Of a DNA stretch of 64,000 nt, positions 53,308 through 61,541 are shown in pieces; the stretch's first letter is position 1, and every line of letters begins with the position of its first letter. A program made the position numbers and the translations under genes. Source of the DNA: Ruminococcus sp. AF41-9 (GTDB lineage: Bacteria > Bacillota > Clostridia > Lachnospirales > Lachnospiraceae); contig NZ_QUDO01000002.1 of NCBI RefSeq assembly GCF_003477525.1, positions 108,633 through 172,632 of the forward strand, given 5' to 3'. The notes beneath the pieces were generated by a model. It ran no database searches. It saw only the letters and a list, made by a program, of their open reading frames with translations, and had not been told where the DNA came from.

Positions 53308-54774
53308 TTATTTACAGAGCTTTTTAAACTCGTCTGCTACGAACTGAACTTTCGTGCCGATTACAACCTGAACAGAATTTTTACCAGGTCTGATTACACC
53401 GGCAACTCCGGCTGATTTAATTTTCTTTTCATCAACAGCTGTGTAATCTTTGATTTCCAGACGAAGTCTTGTAATGCAGTTATCGATAGATGCAACGTTT
53501 CCTTTTCCGCCAACACCTTCTAAGATAATTTTTGCAACTTCTGTAAAGTTATCGTTTGCAAGTTTTACAGTTGTCTCATCCATATCATCATCTTCTCTTC
53601 CAGGAGTCTTCAGATCAAATTTAAGGATTGCAAATCTGAATACCACATAGAATACGATGAATGCTGCGATTCCCAGAGGGATGATCAGCCATGTTTTCTG
53701 TGCTGCTGGCAGAGATGCTGAGAACAGAAGGTCTGTTGCACCTGCTGAGAATGAGAAGCCTGCACGGAATCCTAATAATACTGTGACAACTGTAAAGATA
53801 CCATATAATAATGCATAAATAACATAAAGTCCAGGAGCCAGGAACATGAAACCAAATTCGAATGGCTCTGTAACACCGCAGATAAATGCACAAAGTGCTG
53901 CGGAAGCTACCAGACCAATAGCAACTTTTTTCTTATTATCCTTTGCACACTGGATCATTGCCAGAGCTGCACCAGGAATACCAAACATCATACATGGGAA
54001 GAAACCGGACATATACATTCCAAGGCTCCAGCTTACATCTGCAGATGTCTCACCTGCCCAGAAATGAGTCAGGTCGCCAAGTCCGATCGTATCGAACCAG
54101 AATACATTGTTTAATGCGTGATGCAGACCTGTAGGAATTAAAAGTCTGTTCAGGAATGCATAGATACCAGCTCCAAGAGCTTCCATTTTGGCAATTGCAT
54201 TACCGATGGAGATCAGTACACCGAAGAGGATCGGCCATACAAACAGTAAAACTACGGATACAAGAATAGATACAACACCTGCGATGATCGCTACACAACG
54301 TTTGCCGCTGAAGAAAGAAAGCCAGTCCGGTAATTTTGTGCTTTTGAATTTGTTGTAACAGCTAGATCCGATCACACCTGCAAGAATACCGATGAATGGG
54401 TTGGCAATTTTGTTAAATGCCAGTGTTTTGTCTGCATTGTCTGCGATAGATGGAAACAGTGTTGTAACAAATCCTGTGCTTAACAGTGTTGTGATCATAA
54501 GCCAGGAAGCAAGGGCCGCAACACCACCTGTACCATCATTATCATCCGACATACCCACACCTACACCGATTACGAATAACAGTGCCATATTATCGATCAG
54601 GGCACCACCGGCTTTTACAAGGAAAATACCAACCATCGGACCAAATCCGGTGATATCACCACCCTGCATACTTTCAGGACAAAGCAAATAACCAATACCC
54701 ATAAGGATACCGCAGATTGGAAGACAAGCTACCGGTAACATCAGGGCTTTTCCTAATTTCTGTAAATACTTCAT
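53308..54774 (-). CDS. PTS transporter IIC-IIB, glucose/N-acetylglucosamine/maltose family
   Basis: 488 residues. The IIC domain (MKYLQKLGKALMLPVACLPI, about ten hydrophobic segments, FIGILAGVIGSSCYNKFKST, VTEPFEFGFMFLAPGLYVIY) is followed by a IIB domain with the phospho-accepting Cys in ASIDNCITRLRLEIKD, and ends VQVVIGTKVQFVADEFKK. IIA is a separate gene upstream, so the three-domain transporter is split IIC-IIB plus IIA. The family includes PtsG, NagE and MalX; the exact sugar cannot be read from the sequence. Induced via the LicT-like antiterminator of the same operon. Confidence 0.92.
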   Translation of the reverse strand: MKYLQKLGKALMLPVACLPICGILMGIGYLLCPESMQGGDITGFGPMVGIFLVKAGGALIDNMALLFVIGVGVGMSDDNDGTGGVAALASWLMITTLLSTGFVTTLFPSIADNADKTLAFNKIANPFIGILAGVIGSSCYNKFKSTKLPDWLSFFSGKRCVAIIAGVVSILVSVVLLFVWPILFGVLISIGNAIAKMEALGAGIYAFLNRLLIPTGLHHALNNVFWFDTIGLGDLTHFWAGETSADVSWSLGMYMSGFFPCMMFGIPGAALAMIQCAKDNKKKVAIGLVASAALCAFICGVTEPFEFGFMFLAPGLYVIYALLYGIFTVVTVLLGFRAGFSFSAGATDLLFSASLPAAQKTWLIIPLGIAAFIVFYVVFRFAILKFDLKTPGREDDDMDETTVKLANDNFTEVAKIILEGVGGKGNVASIDNCITRLRLEIKDYTAVDEKKIKSAGVAGVIRPGKNSVQVVIGTKVQFVADEFKKLCK

Positions 54775-54864
54775 ACTTTTTCCTCCTTAGATAGAATGAT
54801 TTACTCTTTCAAATCCCCTTTTATTTATTTTTACCCGGACACCTCCGGAAAAAATACATGATTC

Positions 54865-55350
54865 TTATTTTGTGATCACGATCACATCATCGCCGGGCTG
54901 TACCTCTTTGTTATCCAGTCCCCGGACATCTCCATAGTCATCTGTATTACAGATAACAACAAGTGTACTGGTATCATATCCTGCAGCTTTGACCTTTTCC
55001 AGATCAATCTCCAGAATCAGATCTCCCTTCTTCACTGCATCACCGGAATGTACATGGCCTGTAAATCCGTCACCGTCCATTTTGACAGTATCCAGACCCA
55101 CATGGACCAGAATCTCCACACCATCAGTTGTAGAAAGACTGAATGCATGAAGGGTATCAAACAGTGTTTCAATAGTTCCGTCTGCCGGCGCATAAATTTT
55201 CCCCTCTGACGGAAGGATTGCCGCACCCTTTCCCAACATCCCCTCACTGAAAGTCGGGTCATTTACACTGGAAAGAGGAACTGTTTTCCCCTTCACCGGA
55301 GATCCGATAATCAGTTCAGGCGCCTTTTTCTTCTTAAAAAAATCAAACAT
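54865..55350 (-). CDS. PTS glucose-type IIA component
   Basis: A 161-residue IIA-Glc/Crr fold. The phospho-histidine is in VEILVHVGLDTVKMDGDGF, the partner His in LHAFSLSTTDGV, and SPVKGKTVPLSSVNDPTFSE is the usual N-terminal strand. It passes phosphate from HPr to the IIB domain of the IIC-IIB protein. It lies 90 bp upstream of that gene and 41 bp downstream of the antiterminator. Confidence 0.93.
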   Translation of the reverse strand: MFDFFKKKKAPELIIGSPVKGKTVPLSSVNDPTFSEGMLGKGAAILPSEGKIYAPADGTIETLFDTLHAFSLSTTDGVEILVHVGLDTVKMDGDGFTGHVHSGDAVKKGDLILEIDLEKVKAAGYDTSTLVVICNTDDYGDVRGLDNKEVQPGDDVIVITK

Positions 55351-55391
55351 GCTTAAAAACCTCCTTCTGTTTTACATTTATAATTATAACC

Positions 55392-56236
55392 TTATAAATC
55401 TATAGTACTAACTCTGCGGATATGCACAGACAAATACATGATTTCTTCCTCAGACAATCTGCTGCCGGTTGCCTGCATAATATATTCTGCAACCTTTACA
55501 CTGCATTGATATTCCCTGGGATATTTCCGCTGCATCAACAGGGACAGCTCTCTGTCCTCGCTGGAAAGCAGCTCCTTCCGGTAAATCCGCTGTATCAGAA
55601 ACTTGATATGTGTCATAAAGCGCTCATAATGTAAAGATGATTCGTCCAACAGTATTCCCAGATCACGTTCCACAATATCCACGATTGCCTGCATCTGATC
55701 CGGAAACTTCACTGCATCCCGGATATCTGTACCATATTCTGCATTTACGAAATGAAGAGCAATGAATCCTGCTTCATCCTCCGGCAAAAGAATACCAAGT
55801 CTGTCCTGGATCAGCTCCAATGCATAAATTCCTAATTGAAATTCCTGCGGATAAAAGCGCTTGATTTCCCACAATAATGCATTCTGCGGTTCTATTCCCT
55901 GGCTCACTCTTTCAATTGCAAAATTAATATGATCCGTCAGTGTCACATAAATGCTCTGATTCAGTTTAATTTCAGATGATCCTTTTCATGAGAGATGATC
56001 TCGTCTGAAATCCGCACCCGTTCCAGTGGCATATTCGCCAGCAGCTCCTTGAACTGTTCCGTCAGTGTCCGGCTTTTAATGCGAAAGATTTTACTGATCT
56101 GATCAGCAGGAACCACTTCTCCCTGTTTCTTTTTAAAACCGATCCCCCGTCCCATCACAATTACTTCTGCACCGGATTTCTCATATGCCGAGATAATATT
56201 GTTATTGATCACTTTTTCAATTATGATATTATCCAT
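55392..56236 (-). CDS. BglG/LicT family transcription antiterminator, frameshifted
   Basis: 281 residues when joined, the LicT length. The N-terminal RNA-binding CAT domain (MDNIIIEKVINNNIISAYEK, VIVMGRGIGFKKKQGE) is in the first frame, ending at HLKLN-stop (55961). The second frame resumes LNQSIYVTLTDHINFAIERV and carries PRD1 and PRD2 with the regulatory histidines in TDHINFA, FIALHFVN, MTHIKFL and SVHIRRV. One extra base near 55968 joins the frames. It binds the RAT just upstream and prevents termination when the PTS sugar is present. Confidence 0.92.
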
Positions 56237-56274
56237 GTCTTTCCTTTTCCAAATGATATGTTGCCTGACAGCAG

Positions 56275-56345
56275 AGTAATTTTCCTGTAACGTAACAAGA
56301 AAGAATCCTGCTTACAGGAACATTACGAAGTAATTTCCCTGTAAC
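56275..56345. repeat. Repeated and inverted GTTACAGG elements in the PTS leader
   Basis: On the coding strand GTTACAGGGAAATTACT (56345-56329) recurs as GTTACAGGAAAATTACT (56291-56275), and an inverted copy lies between them, giving a stem TTACAGGGAAATTAC-TTC-GTAATGTTCCTGTAA (56344-56312). It follows the RAT terminator and precedes the antiterminator gene. There is no T run. Possible RNA-processing or second regulatory element. Confidence 0.5.
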
Positions 56346-56347
56346 AT

Positions 56348-56420
56348 AAAAAAACCAGAATTTACAGACTGATCTCCTCAGCCATAGATTCTGGTTTTGC
56401 CTGCCAAACAGTAACAATCC
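56348..56420 (-). promoter_or_regulatory. RAT antiterminator with overlapping terminator
   Basis: Coding-strand GGATTGTTACTG, TTTG, GCAGGCAAAACC (56420-56393) is a near-perfect LicT/BglG-type RAT. Its 3' end overlaps the terminator stem AAAACCAGAAT...ATTCTGGTTTTTTT (56398-56348), so antiterminator and terminator are mutually exclusive. It controls the antiterminator-IIA-IICB operon. Confidence 0.92.
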
Positions 56421-56443
56421 GTATGTTTTTAATTGATAAAGAC

Positions 56444-56472
56444 ATTATAACAAAGTTACAAAAATACGTCAA
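56444..56472 (-). promoter_or_regulatory. SigA-type promoter of the PTS operon
   Basis: TTGACG (56472-56467), 17-bp spacer, TATAAT (56449-56444), placing the start just upstream of the RAT. Confidence 0.85.
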
Positions 56473-56671
56473 CCCTACTTTTTTATTTTATTAAAAATCG
56501 CTATTGCATTTTCATTCTTCTTTGCGTTTTATCTGATATTTTTCACATTTTGTCCTGTATTTTTTCTTTTTCTTCTTTTCTGCAATAAAGTGACAAATCG
56601 TTTATTCCACACTTTTCAGAAGATCTTTCTTCTTAAAAGTGAAATCTCTGTGAAACAAATGGCAGCAGTGC

Positions 56672-59353
56672 TTATTTCACAACTATTTTCTTTATTTTCG
56701 ACCATTTCGTATAACTTTTTGCATAACCTTTTACATAGGCACGTCCTGCAAGGTAGTAGACTCCGGGCTTCACATTTTTAAAGACCACCGTGGTTTTTGT
56801 CTGATTTTTCTTTGTATAAGCGTAACTGCTTACACCAGTATAGCTGCCATCTTCAGATTTGGAAACTTTCTTTGCCAGTACCCAGTCTGTTCCGTCACAG
56901 GACTTTGGAACAGTAAACGTTACCGCCACGTTTCTTTTTGTTCCCTGTCTGGAAACCTTAGCTGATTTAACAGCAGGTTTTTCTGTTACAAGGCTTGTTT
57001 TTACAGTTACCTTCCTGACCTCTGCCCATTTACTGAGCACTTTGGTATCGCTTCCGTTCAGGTATTTATAAGCATGTACGCCAATATACCACGTTCCTGC
57101 CGGTACGCCCCGTAAGATAAGCTCTTTACTGCTTCCGGAATACCCACTCTTTACCTTTATATAATCCGATGGTTCTTTTCCGTTCTTACTTCTGGCAGCA
57201 ACAACATCGTAACCGTCCGGTTCCTCACCCTTGCTGTTAAGTACTATTCTGACATCATTTTTCTTCACCTGCACCTTCTGAACCACAGGTGCGTCCGGAG
57301 TCTTTACCTTTACCGTAACCGGAACCCCGTCTGACCATTCCCCATATTCCATAACATGGCTGCTGTTCTCTTTGTATGCCCTGCAATAAAGACTATGTGT
57401 TCCCTCCGGAATATACTTCAGCTCAGGATATTGATTCAGTTCAGAATTTGTAATTTTTGTCTGCGCAGTATAATTCCCCTTTTTCAGATCCTTCTGAGAT
57501 TTCGCTGTCACAAACTGATAGCCATCTGCTTCATTGGAAAGATCTCTCAGATAAAGCATTGCATAATTTGTTCTCACTCCGGTCCGCAGCGAGTCAATAA
57601 CCGGCCTGTTTAACGCCTGATAAGCATCCACCTGTACCATTATCTGTACAGCAGTGTCCAGTCCTTCATTATTTTCATCTTCATTCAGTTCCAGATGGCC
57701 GGTAACTGTAAAACTTTGAGCTGCCTTGCTTTTCGGATCATAAGCACAATCCTTCACATCCCACTTCACAGACGCAGAAAATGTTGTTTTCTCTCCATCC
57801 ACCTCGGCACCATAAACTTCCAGCCAATCTGGCAGATGCAAAGCATCAGCAGTTTTTTCTGCACCATTGGTAATTCCGGTCACAGGCTCAACAGCCTCTG
57901 CCAGTCCCTGATAAGTCCGTTCTCCTACAGTAAAAGAATGATACAGATTCTGCGTTGTCAGGTGTTCGCCTGTCACTGTTTTCGCAGTCACAGTCACCTG
58001 AAAACTATATTTTCCCACCGAAAGCCCCAGTTTTGGCAAGAGTCTCAGTTCTGTGCTCTCCCCAGGTGCCAGATAAGCATTTCCAGACAATGACACACTG
58101 CATTCTTTACTGCGGTTAAAAGACAGCTTCATATCCGTGTCAGTAACATTTTTCAGAATATATGTCTTTGCTTCCGGAAGTGTCTTATAGCCCCACTGCA
58201 TTGTCGGAAAAGCCCCGGCAGACTTTTCAGTAATTTCCAGTTGCTTCTTTTCTGTCGGATTCTTCTCCCTGTTCATTGTAACATGAAGCGGATATCTGCT
58301 TCCGTCATCTGCAAGAAATGCAAAAGTCTCATCGTAAATTCCATATTCCTGCTTCGGCAATATATAAAAATAAAGCGTTTCTCCCGGTTTCAGCAGCTTT
58401 TTGGAATCCTGTTCCTCATAATCTTCTGTCCACTTCGCCATCTGGTCATCTACTTCAAAGTTCTTAAGACCAGAAGTATCTATCCGTATTCTGGTTTCCT
58501 TTTTTCCTGAATTTCTGACCACTACATACTTCTCCACACGAAATTCCGGGTCATAGAAATCGCTTTCTGTAAACTCTTCTTCTGTACCTGTTTCTATACT
58601 CAGCTCATAATCTTTTTCAGAGGAAGCTCCCACAATTACTTTCAGAGTAACCTTACAGGAAGCACCCTCTTTTGTCTCAAATGTCACTGTCTCTTCATAA
58701 TTTCCGGCAGGCAGATCCTTCTTATCATCAATGTCCACAGCCGCACAACTTCCGGGCTGCATTTCTTCATCCGTATTTGTATCGAAAATCGGTGCGTAGG
58801 AAAAATCAAAATATCTGCTCTGCGGAAAATCAGAGAGATGAAGCGAATCTGTTCCTGCATTATAAAGAAATAACCGCTTACGTGACTGTTCTCCCTCTGC
58901 ATGAATTCCCAGATTGATCGAAGCAGTACCTGATGTCAGCTCATACTGCTTTATAACAGGTTCCTGCTCACGCTGTGCAACATAAAGACTCAGTTCCTGA
59001 GAAGAAACTCCAATACCATTGTCTGCCTGTACAGTAAAGCTGAAACTCCCTTCCTCCTGCGGCATTCCACTGATCACTCCCCCGGAAGACAACGTAAGTC
59101 CCGCCGGAAGCTCACTTCCCTCCTCCAGGCTCCAGCTCACATCTGTATCAGCTTCAAGCTGTACCTGATATTCCGTTCCAATCTCTCCACCCGGCAGAAC
59201 CATATCTGTCAGTATGGCAGGAATACTCCCCGTTCCATCACTGAAAGATTCTCCCGCCGAAAAAACTTCCGCCCCACATACTGTTAACGGAGCTGCTACT
59301 GTCATAACTGCCGATAAAAAAACTGCTGTAAAAATTTTGTAATTACTTTTCAT
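56672..59353 (-). CDS. Large secreted protein with Ig-like domains
   Basis: 893 residues from the ATG at 59353 (GGAGGAG site). A signal peptide (MKSNYKIFTAVFLSAVMTVA) leads to a putative-Ig (He_PIG) domain: LPGGEIGTEYQVQLEADTD...LPAGLTLSSGGVISGMPQEEG. Several beta-sandwich repeats follow, ending in three fibronectin-like C-terminal modules, the last with FKNVKPGVYYLAGRAYVKGY and KWSKIKKIVVK. The final module resembles the C-terminus of the leucine-rich-repeat protein at 60138. No sortase motif or terminal membrane helix, so it is secreted or held non-covalently. Confidence 0.75.
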   Translation of the reverse strand: MKSNYKIFTAVFLSAVMTVAAPLTVCGAEVFSAGESFSDGTGSIPAILTDMVLPGGEIGTEYQVQLEADTDVSWSLEEGSELPAGLTLSSGGVISGMPQEEGSFSFTVQADNGIGVSSQELSLYVAQREQEPVIKQYELTSGTASINLGIHAEGEQSRKRLFLYNAGTDSLHLSDFPQSRYFDFSYAPIFDTNTDEEMQPGSCAAVDIDDKKDLPAGNYEETVTFETKEGASCKVTLKVIVGASSEKDYELSIETGTEEEFTESDFYDPEFRVEKYVVVRNSGKKETRIRIDTSGLKNFEVDDQMAKWTEDYEEQDSKKLLKPGETLYFYILPKQEYGIYDETFAFLADDGSRYPLHVTMNREKNPTEKKQLEITEKSAGAFPTMQWGYKTLPEAKTYILKNVTDTDMKLSFNRSKECSVSLSGNAYLAPGESTELRLLPKLGLSVGKYSFQVTVTAKTVTGEHLTTQNLYHSFTVGERTYQGLAEAVEPVTGITNGAEKTADALHLPDWLEVYGAEVDGEKTTFSASVKWDVKDCAYDPKSKAAQSFTVTGHLELNEDENNEGLDTAVQIMVQVDAYQALNRPVIDSLRTGVRTNYAMLYLRDLSNEADGYQFVTAKSQKDLKKGNYTAQTKITNSELNQYPELKYIPEGTHSLYCRAYKENSSHVMEYGEWSDGVPVTVKVKTPDAPVVQKVQVKKNDVRIVLNSKGEEPDGYDVVAARSKNGKEPSDYIKVKSGYSGSSKELILRGVPAGTWYIGVHAYKYLNGSDTKVLSKWAEVRKVTVKTSLVTEKPAVKSAKVSRQGTKRNVAVTFTVPKSCDGTDWVLAKKVSKSEDGSYTGVSSYAYTKKNQTKTTVVFKNVKPGVYYLAGRAYVKGYAKSYTKWSKIKKIVVK

Positions 59354-59475
59354 TCTTCTCCTCCAGATAATAAAATATAAAAGTAGCAATTTAATTGGTT
59401 AATATTAATATACCACTGGATGGAAATGTTTCTGTAATTACGGAATATAATGCCGTCTAACAGTCGTGAATATTA

Positions 59476-59520
59476 GAAAAAGCTCTCCCTGCCGGAAAAT
59501 TCTTCCAACAGAGAGAGCTT
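59476..59520 (-). terminator. Terminator after the holin-like gene
   Basis: Coding-strand AAGCTCTCTCTG, loop, CAGGGAGAGCTT followed by TTTC. Stem about 11 bp with one mismatch. Confidence 0.8.
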
Positions 59521-59539
59521 CTGTTTTCTGTTTCCTTAT

Positions 59540-59770
59540 TTAATTTTTGTTAAAAAGATTCTCCTTAATCTCTTTCAGATCACTCTGGACCTGATTCAGA
59601 ATCTGAAATTTCTCTGTCAGACTCTCAATCACTGTCTGGTAATTTTTCTCCCGTTCTTCCTGTTTTGCATCCCTCTGTTCATTGGATTTCACAATATATA
59701 TCAGAAGAAAAACCGCCAGCACAGCCCAGATTCCCTGCGATATCGCAGTCTCCATAATTGCAGACTCCAT
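59540..59770 (-). CDS. UviB/BhlA-like holin
   Basis: About 76 residues from the ATG at 59770 (AAAGGAG site, 11 nt): MESAIMETAISQGIWAVLAV continues as one membrane helix (FLLIYIVKS), then a charged coiled tail NEQRDAKQEEREKNYQTVIE. This is the bacteriocin-associated UviB/BhlA pattern. An upstream in-frame ATG (59836) has no ribosome site. It could permeabilise membranes for release of a bacteriocin or secreted protein. Single gene with its own terminator. Confidence 0.78.
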   Translation of the reverse strand: MESAIMETAISQGIWAVLAVFLLIYIVKSNEQRDAKQEEREKNYQTVIESLTEKFQILNQVQSDLKEIKENLFNKN

Positions 59771-60023
59771 AACATTCTGTTCTCCTTTCTCAGTATTAGA
59801 ACCTTCCGGCTCGTCTAAAAAGGAGAAAAATTTCATCGTTTCGTCAACTTAATTTCTTTTACAAACAAATTTATCTGTTCATAAAGTACTATATCTTTTA
59901 TCATTCCGAAACAATAATTCCCGTCTGTATTTATTTTTTATTTCTGGTTTACAAATCGTGAAAAATCATCTCTTTACAAAGTGAATTTGCAAATTCCAAA
60001 AATTTAAAGGAGGCAAAAAAATT

Positions 60024-60074
60024 ATGCCAGGAACATTCAATGGAATAACTTTAACCATTTCGCTACATCAATAA
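60024..60074 (+). CDS. 16-residue micro-ORF on the plus strand
   Basis: The peptide MPGTFNGITLTISLHQ is preceded by a textbook AAAGGAGGC site (60006-60014) with 9-nt spacing and followed 18 bp later by a strong terminator. It is the only plus-strand gene candidate with full signals in the window. The upstream 59840-60000 is AT-rich with a TTTACA at 59949-59954 but no convincing -10. Function unknown. It could encode a small toxin, signal or bacteriocin-like peptide, or be part of a regulatory RNA. Confidence 0.45.
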   Translation: MPGTFNGITLTISLHQ

Positions 60075-60091
60075 CAGCATAAATTTCCATT

Positions 60092-60124
60092 ATAAAAAGC
60101 AGGCAGTTTTTCGCCTGCTTTTTA
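60092..60124. terminator. Bidirectional terminator
   Basis: TAAAAAGCAGGC-AGTTTTTC-GCCTGCTTTTTA: a perfect stem flanked by A and T runs, serving the micro-ORF on the plus strand and the leucine-rich-repeat gene on the minus strand. Confidence 0.9.
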
Positions 60125-60137
60125 TAATTCCAATTTT

Positions 60138-61313
60138 CTATTTAACAACAACTTTTTTATTATCTGACCATACGCCAAACTGTTTAATACCATTCAACAA
60201 CGTATATGCATGCGCTTTCAAATAGTAAACTCCCGGTTTTATATTTTTAAAAGTAACTGTATTTTTCTTTTGATTTTTTAATACAATATTTTCTCCTGAA
60301 TCTGCATTCTTAAGTACGCAATCAAACCCATCACTGTATTTTAAATTTCCAAACTGTGCGGTTACTGTTTTCTTTTTCCCGGTAATTTTTATTAATTTTA
60401 TATTATCCTTATTTAGTTTAACAGGAGGCATACGCATTTCATTAGACCACCTGCTATAACTTTTTTTACCATTTTGAACAGTATAAGAACGGACTCTGGC
60501 AAATCCCATAGTTGGCACTTTTTTTAATATACAGGTTGTGTTTGCAGAATTTTTATTAGATAATACCTTAGTACCATCATATATTTGATATTGATATCCA
60601 TCTGCATTCTTTACTTTTCCGCTCAAATCAATTGTAACATAGATTTGTTTGTTTACTATATCTGAATCAACAGATTTTATATACGGACGATTTGTTTCTG
60701 GTTTTGAAGCAGTTCCCTCACTCACAAAAGGAATACCATTCATCTTACAGTAATAGTATGCATATGAATTTTTCTTTCCATGAACTGTTAGAGAATCACA
60801 ATTTATGAACGCCTCAGCACCTATCTCAGTAACTGTTTCAGGTATATATAACGTTTTCAGTTTTCGACAGTCAGCAAATGCAAAAAAATCTATACTTTGA
60901 AGATTTTGGGGAAGTTTAACACTCGTCAATTCACCGCAATATATAAATGCACTTTGTCCAATTTTTTTCACATTATCAGAAAGTATTACCCTTTTAAGCT
61001 TTGGACACGTGCTAAAGGCAAAAACTGGAACAGTATCTACTGAAGCCATCCACTCTACTTCTTCTATATTCAAATTATCTTCAAAACAAAATTTTTCTAC
61101 TTTAGAAACCGAAGGAAGAAGTGTTATCTTCTTATAATCTCCAGTTGGGTATTCTCCATACACACGGCTCTCTGAAATTTTCAACTGTTCATACTTATTT
61201 TTACTTTCAACGGTTATCTGCGATTTCATAGCAGCTTCTGCTGAGACAGATGCAGAAACTGCTGCACACGTTAAAGCAATCAACAATATTTTCTTTACTT
61301 TCTTTAACTTCAT
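60138..61313 (-). CDS. Secreted BspA-type leucine-rich repeat protein
   Basis: 391 residues from the ATG at 61313 (GGAGGAGA site). Signal peptide MKLKKVKKILLIALTCAAVS. About residues 60-195 hold BspA/LRR_5 repeats: KVEKFCFEDNLNIEEVEWMA, IGQSAFIYCGELTSVKLPQN, FFAFADCRKLKTLYIPET and IGAEAFINCDSL. Two fibronectin-like modules follow; the last reads FKNIKPGVYYLKAHAYTLLN and ends WSDNKKVVVK, very like the secreted protein at 56672. No cell-wall anchor seen. It lies 228 bp downstream of the lanM gene. Confidence 0.82.
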   Translation of the reverse strand: MKLKKVKKILLIALTCAAVSASVSAEAAMKSQITVESKNKYEQLKISESRVYGEYPTGDYKKITLLPSVSKVEKFCFEDNLNIEEVEWMASVDTVPVFAFSTCPKLKRVILSDNVKKIGQSAFIYCGELTSVKLPQNLQSIDFFAFADCRKLKTLYIPETVTEIGAEAFINCDSLTVHGKKNSYAYYYCKMNGIPFVSEGTASKPETNRPYIKSVDSDIVNKQIYVTIDLSGKVKNADGYQYQIYDGTKVLSNKNSANTTCILKKVPTMGFARVRSYTVQNGKKSYSRWSNEMRMPPVKLNKDNIKLIKITGKKKTVTAQFGNLKYSDGFDCVLKNADSGENIVLKNQKKNTVTFKNIKPGVYYLKAHAYTLLNGIKQFGVWSDNKKVVVK

Positions 61314-61541
61314 AGAATCTCCTCCAATCAATAATATTCATCTATTATCATAATATATCACTAACTATAAAAGATCCTGTATTTCTGGTATTAAAAGTAT
61401 TCTAATGCCCCCGAACCAAAATGCAAATTTAAATTAATCTGTTTCTTCCAAAAATATTCCATATCTTATCAATTTAATTCCTTTTAGAATCCTATTCATT
61501 CCTTCGTCAGTCGTTATGTCTTTTGGATTTCTACAATTAAT

